DNA of 64,000 nucleotides from Cliona cf. orientalis (lineage: Eukaryota > Porifera > Demospongiae > Clionaida > Clionaidae), in contig OZ005697.1 in the NCBI GenBank assembly GCA_963930775.1, positions 9,136,292 to 9,200,291 of the forward strand. Direction: 5' to 3'. Positions 21,997-33,181 of the stretch are shown piece by piece; positions within the stretch are counted from its first letter, which is position 1, and each line of letters begins with the position of its first letter. Below the pieces are notes generated by a model. That model did no database searches and had not been told where the DNA came from. It saw only the letters and a program-made list of their open reading frames with translations. Both the position numbers and the translations under genes were made by a program.

Positions 21997-24900
21997 TTAC
22001 TGTTGTGGTCGCTGTGGGTGTGGCATGGGTGGGGTCAAATGGGGCTGAGAAGTGGGCGGAGCTCTGATCATTGTGGCTCTGTGCATTCTTTGCGCCATCT
22101 CTGATACCTGTGTGATGTCCGGTCTGTCGTCAGGGTTGGGACTGATGCAGGCTGCCACCAACTGACGCAGCTGTGGGGGGAGGGGGGGGGAGGGACAGAG
22201 AGAGTGGGGGGAAGAGAGAGAGAGAGAGACAGAGAGGAGAAAAAGAGAGAGAGAGAGGGAGAGAGAGAGTATGCAACCATTGGGAACAGGAGAGAGAATT
22301 TTTTCAATACAAAGAGTACCTCACACTCACACATTAAAATACTAATAAGCCACTCAAAGCAACAGGCATGCACTGTAGATAGACTTAAGCTTTCTGATCT
22401 TTTATTCGATCTGGTTCCTCCCTAGCCCAGTCAAAATCTCCCAGCTACAATACTACATAGCAGCGCACCTCTTCAGAGTAGATATCCGCTGGCAGAGGAG
22501 GGTAGTCACACTTCTCAATCTTCTTGCAAAGGGAGTAAAGGTTCATCTTGTCTCCGTAGAAGGGGGACTGGAGGGCTGCCATCTCGTAGAGCAGGCATCC
22601 CAGGGACCAGATGTCCGATCGAAAGTTGTAACCATTCTCGTGGATTCTCTCCGGGGACATGTAGTAGGGAGTGCCAACTGAAAAATAAAGTACAAGTCAC
22701 TCACTCAATTAATAAGAAATGGGGTATTTTTCAATCTCTGGATAAGCAGAAAGCGTACAAGCACAATAATAATAATTATTGAGGGTAACATAAGGAGAGA
22801 TTAACGATAACCAATATGAAGTAATTTTAGAGCAACACGAGTGCACAGATACAATGTACATGTAGCTAATTTTCTGGGAGTGGGTGGGTGGGGGAGGGGG
22901 CAGGGATATTACCTTCTAGCCTAACTTCAGAGGGTACAAATTCCAACCTCCACCCCCACCCCCTAGATGAATGCTATTGTACGATATATTGGTCATACCG
23001 AGGGAGTGTGCAGCTGTTGTCTTTGAGCTGAAGAACCTGCCCAGACCAAGGTCACCGAGTTTCACCACAGCCGACGCCGTCACAAACACATTGGCTGGCT
23101 TGATATCTGGGGATATGCACATATGAATGAGTATATGCATATTATAGCAGGAAACATTTGAGGGACACAGATCAGTACGAAGTGGGAATTTCAATGAGAA
23201 AACTTTTGCGGGTGGCTCTCAAACCGTGAAATTCGTGAAAGCTTTCTCCCTTGAAAGTTTCCCACTATACGGTATGTGAATGCGTGAGGGAGAGGAGTGC
23301 TATACCTCTGTGCATGACTCTTCTTGAGTGCATGTGCTCCAGTGCACTACAAAGCTGAACAAAGTACCTCCTGCACGTGGCAAAAGTCAATAAAATCAAT
23401 AAAATGTCATAAAACCGAAACACAACACTCTGCTAACCAGATGGTCCTTTCTGGAATCAACTGCTTCTTTTTCTTGAAATGCTGCAAAGGAAGGAAGAAA
23501 GAGACACAGAGTCAAATTAAGTCCTTTCTTCATCTTACAGCTATACACGTTCACATAGCCACACTCACACGTGTTTAGGTGTACTATTTTTTAGTTACCT
23601 TGATCATTCGTGACAGATCTCCAGCGTCTGCCAACTCCAGGACAATGTTGAGCTGAGACAAACGGAAGAAAAATCACATCGTAAGTGGATAAGTTAACTA
23701 CATGTGTACTTCTCTGACCCCTCATGCAAAAAGCTGCTAGCCTCATGCCCAGCCCCTATATAATTATTCTCAGCTTTTCAATGTACACAAACAAGGGAAG
23801 TGTATCACTGCCAAAAATGGGAATAGGGGGTGGGAACGCTAGAACTCTCCAAAGTTTAAGGCAAAATGGCACCTCGATATGGCTGAGCTGTGAGGGGAGG
23901 ATATTGTTTATGAACAAGTGTTCAAAACTGCAGCTGTGGACATTTCAAAGAGAAGCTGCATACATTGTCTGATCTGGTAGACATAATAGCCCATATCGTA
24001 TACATCAGCGAATGTACATGTACATGTATGTGCATGTACATGTAGGGTCCACCCACCACCCCCACCCACAGTATGATGATAATAACAGCTCCCCTCAGCC
24101 ATGAAATGACACACTGAACCCCCCACACACATAAATACCACACACTAAGAACAATCAATAACCAAAACCAGCTGCACCATAGACTCCCTCGCCTTTCTTT
24201 GTCAAAAATTTTAATAATAAGACTAGGCTGAACAACTCCTGAAATTTTATAGTAGTCAGGCTCACCTCATTATTCTCAACGAAGGAGGCCAAGTACTTGA
24301 TAACATTTGGGTGGTTCAGTTGCTGGATTCATCATATATATATGTGGTTTGCAAGATAGTGGGAAGGGGAGGAAAGAGAGAGAGGGAGAGAGAGAGATTA
24401 GCTCAATCTTCACATTCAGCAAGCCAGCCAGGCCCCCTCCTCCCCTACTTACCTTGAGTAAGTCGATCTCCTTGATGCAGTCCTGCCTAGCCTTGGCGTC
24501 CACCATGTCAAAGATCTGTATCTTCTTGAGGGCTACAATTTCTCCAGTGACGAGATTTTTAGCTCTGTACACAACACTGAACTGACCCTGACCAATCTTC
24601 TTCTCAACCTATATAGTAGTACCGTAATAGTATTAGGCCACTACAACTTGTTTCTCAGGCCCGACCGACCCTACTTTTGGAGAAAACTTTTGTTAGTTTT
24701 GAGGTCAGAGATCGAATTTAATTACGTTCTGAGCATGTGCAATAGATTTTTCGAGAAAAAACTCAGCTATTGACCTAGGCCACGCCCAATTAATTGAATT
24801 TATTTTCATTTACAAGCCGACCTACCGAGCCTATCCTAAGGAAAGGCCAGCCCGAGAAACAGAATATTAAATTGAAGTGGCCTTATTATGACATTGTGTA

Positions 24901-25094
24901 AGTCACCGTGTGTGTAGACACCATGGCATTTACAGAATCGTACATTGTCAACTTTCATTCAATACCTGGAAGTACTTGAGGCTTGTGAAGTGTTCAGGTG
25001 TTACATACGATGAGGCAGCGGGGGGAGGGGCCAGGCCTGCAGCTGACGATGGGCCCTGCTCCATTGGTTGACCATTCATCCCTGAATCCGCCAT
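21997..25094 (-). CDS. NEK7: NIMA-related kinase NEK6/NEK7 (9 exons, 331 aa)
   Basis: Small mitotic Ser/Thr kinase. Vertebrate NEK6/7 act downstream of NEK9 in spindle assembly. Exons in transcript order: 25094-24966, 24608-24453, 24322-24266, 23652-23599, 23481-23438, 23370-23306, 23106-22999, 22677-22469, 22170-21997. The spliced frame is continuous (996 nt). Visible parts are the Gly loop [10 protein letters not shown], the catalytic lysine in VALKK, HRDIKPANV, a DLG in place of DFG (normal for this pair), the activation segment [18 protein letters not shown], and [12 protein letters not shown]. The sequence is near-identical to human NEK7 over the kinase core. The short N-terminal arm and a Pro-rich tail ([12 protein letters not shown]) differ. 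Start ATG 25094 faces the M16 peptidase start 586 bp away. NEK6 and NEK7 diverged later, so this is probably co-orthologous to both. Confidence 0.95.
23175..23275. mobile_element. short TIR element in a NEK intron
   Basis: The left side TACGAAGTGGGAATTTCAAT and the right side (reverse complement TACCGTATAGTGGGAAACTT) are imperfect inverted repeats that continue into a GAGAAA-containing stretch. The element is about 100 bp and non-coding. Confidence 0.6.
24611..24889. mobile_element. degenerate TIR element in NEK intron 1
   Basis: The left side has TACCGTAATAGTATTAGGCCAC and TTGTTTCTCAGGC. The right side reversed has ATAAGGCCACTTCAA and CTGTTTCTCGGGC. The right outer end lacks the TACCGTA terminus, so it has decayed or is truncated. 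It lies between exons 1 and 2. Confidence 0.6.
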
Positions 25095-25679
25095 CTGCTT
25101 TATAGTAGTATCAGCTCAGTCAGTGCTGCCTTCTTCAAACCGTGCAGAGTTTAATATTTAATTTAATAGTGGGCTTGGTACTCGGATCTTTTTAATTATA
25201 GTACGCAATTCTGCAGGGGAGGGGGGGAGGGGGTGGGAAGGGCGAGGTAATCAAAGCTAACTTTGATCTCGTCACAGACGCTTTAGCATAACCAATGAAG
25301 TGACAAGCCTAAAAATATTTTATACAAAAAAATTAATGATTTTCTTGCTATGACGGCTCACCACTCAGATTTCTTGCACTTTATTCTGTGCAGCAGATCT
25401 TATTGATTGCCCTTTCGACCGATTTTTCACAAGGCAGTTCTGATCTGACGACCGAAGCGATGCAGCACGAAATCTGGCCTGAGGGCAAAGCTCACTGAGC
25501 ATGAGGTAGAAAGTGAAAAACAATTTCAATATTTCATTTGACGATATCTCCACGTCGAATTATTGGATAGACTTGGAACAGAATTCTGACAATACTTCGG
25601 TTCCAATTCTGTTGGCCACGCCTATAGCCCCGCCCTATCACATCCACGTGCATTGCATCCAGGAATCGATTCATCCATC
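25095..25679. promoter_or_regulatory. divergent promoter region NEK (-) / M16 peptidase (+)
   Basis: 585 bp between two start codons facing away from each other. It contains a G-rich run (about 25217-25235) but no clear TATA box, and no gene of its own. A shared bidirectional promoter is inferred from geometry. Confidence 0.5.
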
Positions 25680-28600
25680 ATGTCTTCTGCTGTGGATGGC
25701 TTTGTACGCGTAGCCGGCTGTGAAGTAGCCGGAGTGGCCGTACAGAAGTTTAAATCTTCGAAAACTGGACTGGTTGTTTGCCTGGCTCAGGTGGAGGGCC
25801 CCATTGTAGAAGGGTTCTTCTGTTTAGGTGAGCATACCACTACACAATTTAAATTAATATCGAATATAAATAATATGTTATAATATTCAGCTACTGAGGC
25901 TCATGATCACGATGGCTTGCCACACACTCTGGAGCACCTCATCTTCATGGGCAGCGAGAAGTATCCATTCAAGGTGTGTTTGTGGAGCCATGCAGCTACA
26001 CCTTCCTGAGGAGAAAAGGGAGGTCGCAGAAAATCATTTCAGGGGGCTACCGGGGGGTATTTTGCACGATAAGAGTAGAATACTGGATAGATATAAATGG
26101 TTGAAGCTATGCTCATCTCATGAGTTAGTCTCTCTCCCTCCCTCCAGGGTGTCCTTGACCTGCTAGCCAATCGGTGTCTCTCTCAGGGCACCAATGCATG
26201 GACTGACGTTGACCACACCTGCTACACCATGACAACCGCTGGCAGTGAGGGATTCCTCAACCTAATGCCAATCTACCTGGACCATATCCTCTACCCCACT
26301 CTCACTGTATGAACATCCTTGTCTGACTCAGATAGTGAAAATGCTCTTTATTCATTAAAATACCACTAAATGTACAACATACTGCTATAATATTATTAGG
26401 GACTATTAGATTTTAAGTGCAACTTTTAAGTAAGTAATTGTGTGGAATCAGTGACTTACAATAGAAGCTAAGAAGCTCAGAAACTTCTTCTGAGCACAAT
26501 CACACATCCATACTCACATGCACATGCACATGTGCACACACTCAGCTCAGATGTACATGTACATGTACTTGTACACTTGCTCGTTCATTTCTCTCCAGGA
26601 TGCTGCTTTTCTGACGGAGGTCCACCACATCAACGGGGATGGTGATGATGCGGGCGTGGTCTACTGCGAGATGCAGGCGCGGGAGAACACTTGTGACGAC
26701 AGGACTCACTTCCACCTCCTGCAGCACTTCTACCCCGGCAGGTGTGGCTACAAGGTCAGGGTTCACTTGAACACCAAAGCATAATAATTATGCAGGGGAG
26801 AGAGGAGAGATTGTACTAATATATTGTTTAACAGTGGTTCTCCATAATTAGGGTAGTAGATCTCCCCATGAATAACAAAAATGTTTCGTGCAATAATTTT
26901 ACCGTGTTTGTGCTAATAGAATGCAAGCTAAAAGATAATTACGATTTAAAATTTTGCGCGTTTTTCTGGTAAAGGTCGTCACACGCTCCATTAAGACACA
27001 CTATGAAAATCCTAGAACGCAAATTTTCTTGCACTAATTAGATCATGCGTTTTTTTTAGCATAAACACGATAAATAATTTCGCCCGTACTGCATTACCAT
27101 TATTAATTACATGAAAGCCATCTGATTTTGTCATTATTGTGTCTATTCTTTCTTGTATGTTCAGTCTGAGACTGGCGGTCGGCTGGAGAACCTCAGAGAC
27201 AGCTGCTCCAACGAAAAGGTTCAACTAACTAACTGACTGATTTGAATACCGAATCCTTCCATATTTGCTTCACTTCCTGCTAATATTATTTCAAATTTGC
27301 TGACATTGCAGGTGTGTGCCTACCATCGGTCGTACTATCGTCCTGACAACCTTTGCCTGATTGTGGCGGGTCAAGTGGAGCCAGAGCAGCTGTTCCAAGC
27401 TCTGGCACCTGTAGAGGAGAAAATACTCAGCAAGGCAAGTGAAAATCATCATTAATTTTATCGATGGTTCATTAGTGAATTTTTTGATAGGTGGGGTAAT
27501 TGTATATAGTGCTGTATTAAGAAATTAGGTGGATTAGAATAACTACTGATGTTCCAGAAATTCCTAATTGTTCCTAAAATATTGAGGGGCCATCCTCTTC
27601 ATTAATTTTAATCTAATTACAGGGCCCACTTCCTCCATTTGAACGGCCATGGCAGACTCCCGTTCCACCTTTGACCTCCACCGTCTCAGAGGACATCCCG
27701 TTTCCCACGGATGAGGAGGATGATGGGATGGTCTGCGTGGCGTGGAGGGGTCCCTCGGCTCTCGATCGATACAGCTTCACGGCCGTGGGCGTGCTCCTCG
27801 AGTACCTCACCGACACACCTGTCGCCCCACTGCAGAGAGAACTGGTGGAGGTGAGCTGGCCTCTCTCTCTCTTTCTCCTTTTCTCTCCCTCTCCCCCCTT
27901 TCTTTCAATCTCTTTCTCCCCCTCTCTCTCCCCCTTTCCTATCTCTTTCTCTCTCTTTCTCTCTTTTTCTCCCTCTCTTTCCCTCTCCCCCTTTCTTTCA
28001 ATCTCTTTCTCCCCCTCTCTCTCCCCCTTTCCTATCTCTTTCTCTCTCTTTCTCTCTTTTTCTCCCTCTCTTTCCCTCTCCCCCTTTCTTTCAATCTCTT
28101 TCTCCCTCTCTCACTTGCTCTCTCTCTCAATCTCTCTTTGCCTTTTCAGACTAGTGATCCATTTTGCTCTGAGGTTGACAGCAGTGTTATGGAGAACCTT
28201 GAGACGTGCATTGGGTTTGAGCTCTCTGGAGTGCCCATGGAGAAGATCGACTCTTGCAAAGAAAAGTGAGTCTGACCAGCTTGTAGATCCCCACTCAAAT
28301 CTTGAAAAATGCAAGGCCTAGTGCTATTGCCTCTTGTGTATGCTCTGTGCATCACAATAATTTGTGATAAAATGTATGTACTTTGCCCTTGTTGTGTGCA
28401 GGGTACTAGAGGTTTTGTCTGGGATTGGTGGCGGCCGAGAGCAGCTGGACCTCAAGAGGCTCTCCTCAATTATCAAGAGAAAAATCAAAAACGTCCTCAA
28501 TCACGTCAGCAAATAATATTATAATTATTACTGTCTCCAGTTTTTAACTTTTCCTTCAAAAAATTAGGTTGAGGAGGACCCTCACAATTTCTTTGCCTTC

Positions 28601-30552
28601 TCTCTGATTGGAGACTTCCTCTTCAGTACAACCCCAGAACAGGTGATCATAATAATTAATTATTTTTAATAATTACTTGAATATCTGGTTTTATTCTTGA
28701 CTAGTTTCCTGTCTTCTTGAACGAGGTACCTCACCTTCAGCAGCTGCTGAGTGAACCAGTCGCCTTCTGGGTGGACTTGGTCAACAAGTACTTCGTCAGT
28801 GGGCCGCATGTGGCAGTGAGTCAGACGATACTAATTAATAAGTGTAGGAATATATAGTTATTATTATTATGCTGATTGTCTTTTTAAGTTGCTACCGTAG
28901 TGTCCTGGGCAAGCGCCCACTCCATGCACCAAAGGGGTCAATGTAGCAGCTTCTATACAAACATATGCAATTTAAATTCCGGACAAACACCTATAGTTAT
29001 ATGTGGGCCAAAATTGTGAAGTTACATTGTATGTTTAAGCACCCATTGGGGGCACTACAGTATTACATGTAGAATTACTTGTTTTCTCCTGGAATTTACT
29101 TTTTCCGTATCTGCAGGTTCTTGGTAAGCCTAGCGCTGAGCTAGCTGCCAAGATGTCCTCCGAAGAGAAGGAGAGGGTATGTAAGCAGCAGGAGTGCCTC
29201 GGGGAGGAGGGACTGAAGGAGAGGGGTCAGGAGCTAGACAAGGCCATCGCTCAAAATGAGGTATGTACACCTATAGATATTCAATTTGAATAGTACTACC
29301 TGCAAATCGCTAAAATTAATGAATAAATACGGTACAGCATATCTACGTAAAGTTTAATATTAGAGAACTCGTTGATAATCAGATTTTTTTCATTTCAGCT
29401 TCCAGTGCCCACTGAGGTAGTTAGCGAGTTATCCATTCCAAGGACAGACAGCATCCATTTCCACCCCCTCGTTGCCATGGGCAACCACCAATCAGAAGAA
29501 GCCTTGGCCGGAGTGACTGAGAATGTCAAGTTTCCAGTCCACAAGATTCCATTTTTCTTTCATCTTTATCACATCCACTCGTCATTCGTTGAGGTACATG
29601 TGCACATTTGTACACATAGTCAAGAGCATACAAAATCTTGTGGACATCTCTCTCTCTTTCTCTCTTTCTGTTGGGGGGAGGGGGAGAGAGAAGACTAGTG
29701 CACATGTATTACTTCTTGATATGTGTATCAGCTTACAGCTGTCCTGGACACTGCTGTGTTGTCACGGGAACAGAGACTCTACCTCCCACTCTACATTGAA
29801 CTGCTCTTTGAGTCTCCAGTTCTCAGGAATGGAGGTACACTATGATCTACAATCCAGTATAATTATGGCCATGAAAATTTTCTCCATGGTGAAAAATGGT
29901 TTTTGAGCAGAGTTTGGTAAAACCATGAAGTAGGCCTATACCCCTGAAAATTTTAGGCTATACACAGCTAATCATACCTAAATCATCTCCTCTTTCATCC
30001 CTCTCTCTCTCCCTCTCTCTCCTCCTTTAGAGATTGTTCCCCATGAGACGGTTGTGAAGGAGCTTGTTGCAGACACGGTGAACTACGGTGCTGAGCTGGG
30101 TGCCGGAGGCGACAGGTTCTCTGCGGGAAGCTACTCACAGGCTGTCTTCATCTCTGTAAAGGTACATACAGACTGAAAGGGAATATTTTTTTATTATGGA
30201 AATTTACCAAGATGATAAAGATTTCAGTATTCCATCTCTACAATTTTTCATGTACCTATCAAACCATTTAGAGACAAGGTTCTCTCTAAAATGAATACCT
30301 GATGTCATGATTGTGCATGTAGCTAGAATTAATGAGTTGTGAAAAGTGCTTGCTATACAGTCAATATTATGAATTAGAATTTTTGTGCATGTATTAAATT
30401 TATACACGATACACGTGTACCGTAGGTTGTTGCTGAGAACTATGAGCGAGGAGTAGAGTGGCTGCGAGACGTTCTCTACTCAGTCCAGTTCACGTCGGAG
30501 AGACTCTCAGTGGTGGCTAAGAAGATGACCAACGATGTATCCAGGTACCCTC

Positions 30553-30587
<35 letters not shown>

Positions 30588-32942
30588 CTCGCCCTCTCTC
30601 TCTCTTTCTCTTTCTCTCTCTCCCTGATGCTTCTATTTGTAAGTCTTATAATATCGTAGTGAATAATGATAATGTTGGTAATGTTGGTAATAATATTATA
30701 GGGTATTGTAGGGTACCTTAAGGATACTTTTGTTTGCTGGTACTCAATTTAGTGAAATTTGCAATTTAGCCCGATTTTTGTTAAAAACTGTACCCACAAA
30801 AATAATATTAAATTTATCAATCTTATCGAATAAATAGAATGTTAAGTTTGAAAAATGACAAAAAAATTAGTACTGCTAATTTAACGCACTAATTCCGAGA
30901 CTTGTATCATGAGTATCATGACATGTGTCGTACCAGGTAATGTAGGTATTGTAGGGTAATGTTAGTAATATAAGGTATTGTAGGATAATGTTGATTATTA
31001 TTGGTAGTGTGTATTGGTAATGTAGGGTAATATTGGTAGTTATTGTTATTTCCTCTCACTCTAGTTCTAATGTTTATTTTCCCATCCATCCATCCACCTC
31101 TGCATACACACACATTGTAGACTGAGAAGAGATGGTAAGCATGTCTCCAAAACTCTCTTAAGAAGGCTTCTCTATGCTGATGGCTGTAACATGAACTTGA
31201 CCAACATGGTCACACAGCAAGACTTCCTCAAGAGCCTTCAGCAAAAGTTGAAGAAAAAGGCTACCGCTGGTGATGTCGTCGCTGCCATGGCAACCATCAG
31301 GGAGAAACTGACGGCGGTGGGTAACCTGCGTGTTGTCATGGCGACTAATGTTCATTCTCTGCCACACCCTTCACCTCTTGAACCTTGGAGCAAGTTTCTG
31401 CAGCCACAGTCTAACACAGAGAGGTAACAAGCTATTGAAAAATGTGTCAAGCTAAAATTTTGAGGCCAAATTTTAGTTAAGGTTCAATGCCCACCCATTG
31501 TGTTGGTAAAGGGTCGTCACTAGGCTGAGCTATGTATGTCTTTTGTGTGCTGCAGTTTGTCTCCGAGCAGCCTTCCCCCCGTCCTTCCCCGTCGAGAATT
31601 TCGGTCCCCCGATGCCGGAGGGAGGACCTTACTGGCTGGAGTGGGTGGAGTCGAGTCCAACTTCATGATGCTGAGCACACCCACCATTACTGCAGCCGAT
31701 CATCCCGACCTCCCAGCAATACTGGTCTACATCGAGTGCCTCTGTGCTCTAGAGGTATATATGTATGAATACAATTTGATATCAGATTCTACTATTTCCA
31801 TTCCCGGTTCCAGGGTCCAATGTGGCGTCAGATTCGTGGAATGGGACTCTCCTATAACTACCGGATGTCATGTTCTCCAGAGAGTGGGCAGATGTACTTT
31901 CAGCTGTTCAAGTCATCTCAGTTGGTACAGGCCTACAAAGTGGCCAGGGAGATCATGGTACTCCTCTCTCTCTCTCTCCCCCTTCCTCCCTCCCTCTATC
32001 TCTCTTTGTCCCTCCCTCCCTCTTTCCTCCTCTATTCCTCTCTCATTCACTTTCTTCCTACAAGTGAAAATTTATCATTTTTTCTTCATTTTTGCTCTCC
32101 CACAGTCAGGTTATCTGTCAGGATCCACCCCTTTTGATGAGGTTCAGCTGGAGTCAGCAATCAGTGGTGTGATCTACGAGATCATAGAGAGAGAGAAAAC
32201 AGTGTCTCACGCGGCAAGCAATGCTCTGATGTGCTACCTCAAGCAAGTCGATAACTCCCATAACAGGTGTGCCCCCTCAAGACTACAGTGCCTCCAAGCT
32301 GTTCTCCTGTCTTTCAGTTTAAATATTTCAGTATTTTTGAAATTTTATCAGTATTTATGGTAAAAATACTGACAAATTCATATACTTGGAGGCACCGAGA
32401 CTACTATTTAAGTACGATTGAGTAGAAAGGTTGTAGTAAACTTTTCTTCTGTGCAGAAAGCTCCTGACAGCTCTGTCAAGTGTGACTATTGAAGATTTGA
32501 AGAGAGTGGGAGGGTTGTACTTTTCAAAGATGTTGGAGCCTTCGCTCGTTACCACGGCTGTCTGCTGTAACCCTAGCAAGGTTCAAGAGGTCAAGGAAGG
32601 ACTGGAAACGTAAGCTGCTTTTCTTTCTCTCCCTCTCTCTCTTGTCCCTCTCCTCTCTACACAGCTTCCCATAGTATGCATGCAATTATATCACACGATG
32701 CGCTTGCACAATATTAATAATTAAGCAGCTGTCCACTGCATTATTAGTTACCTAATGTGTATATTATATACCCCCATATGTGGCTGTATATGTGAGACTA
32801 CTGTCTGTAGCATTAGTGTTGATGTACTCATTGTTTTCTCTGTGTAGTGTATGATAATTGTTCTCGTTATTGTAGGTTTGGTCACAAGGTGGAGGTGGTC
32901 GACAGCCTAAATAAACTCTCGGTGCTAAATGGTGATGCCTGA
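25680..32942 (+). CDS. M16 zinc metallopeptidase, C05D11.1/SDD3-like (22 exons, 1024 aa)
   Basis: Exons: 25680-25827, 25891-25973, 26148-26306, 26599-26754, 27165-27218, 27312-27434, 27623-27850, 28150-28265, 28402-28504, 28568-28642, 28705-28815, 29117-29260, 29399-29593, 29732-29834, 30031-30161, 30426-30544, 31121-31423, 31556-31754, 31814-31957, 32106-32266, 32457-32609, 32876-32942. The sum is 3075 nt in one frame. The inverted zinc motif HxxEH is intact (HTLEHLIFMGSEKYP), and a downstream Glu (GVVYCEMQ) can be the third ligand. The C-terminal half carries the family's RGMGLSYNYRMS motif. Length and motifs fit the metazoan C05D11.1-like group of the insulysin/presequence-protease superfamily. 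No targeting peptide is evident and the substrate is unknown. Intron 6 appears to use a GC donor (27435). Poly(A) signal AATAAA is at 32966-32971. Confidence 0.92.
27898..28120. repeat. 93-bp pyrimidine-rich minisatellite, about 2.4 copies, in M16 intron 7
   Basis: The motif CTTTCTTTCAATCTCTTTCT starts at 27898, 27991 and 28084, a spacing of exactly 93 bp, with near-identical intervening sequence. The (C/T)-rich strand leads up to the acceptor at 28149. Confidence 0.85.
28892..29062. mobile_element. short TIR element with TACCGTAGTG ends in an M16 intron
   Basis: The left end TACCGTAGTGTCC and the right end (reverse complement TACTGTAGTGCCC) are imperfect inverted repeats flanking about 145 bp of non-coding sequence. 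Confidence 0.55.
30545..31120. repeat. long M16 intron with (CT)n tract and GGTAATGTAGGGTA-like repeats
   Basis: Starts with a (CT)n microsatellite (about 30556-30625). It later holds several variants of 'GGTATTGTAGGGTAATGTTGGTA' in shorter pieces (about 30670-30720 and 30940-31050). No coding sequence is seen. Confidence 0.6.
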
Positions 32943-33181
32943 GATTTTAGTATCCACATAATCAAAATAAATGGAGTGCCATAAGACAAATGACTTGTAT
33001 TAGAGTTTTGACGGTCATAATAATTATTATATGCTGTGTGTATGTAATATTGGCATTTGAAGCGATGTATGGTGATAAAAGATATTCGGAGTATTAGATA
33101 TGATATAAATACCTGTAGTTGTATTTCCAAGTGTGAATGGTGGATAAAAAATAAGTGTTTGTGAGATAGTACGTTATAGTA

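Noticed and set aside
27671..28321. Long plus-strand ORF with Ser/Phe/Leu repeats
   Set aside because: It is M16 exon 7 read through into a pyrimidine-rich minisatellite intron; the repeated peptide is a product of the 93-bp repeat.
31121..31134. A 14-nt micro-exon in the M16 gene ending at GATG before GTAAGC
   Set aside because: Reading on through GGTAAGCATGTC stays open and matches the family to 31423, so no splice is needed.
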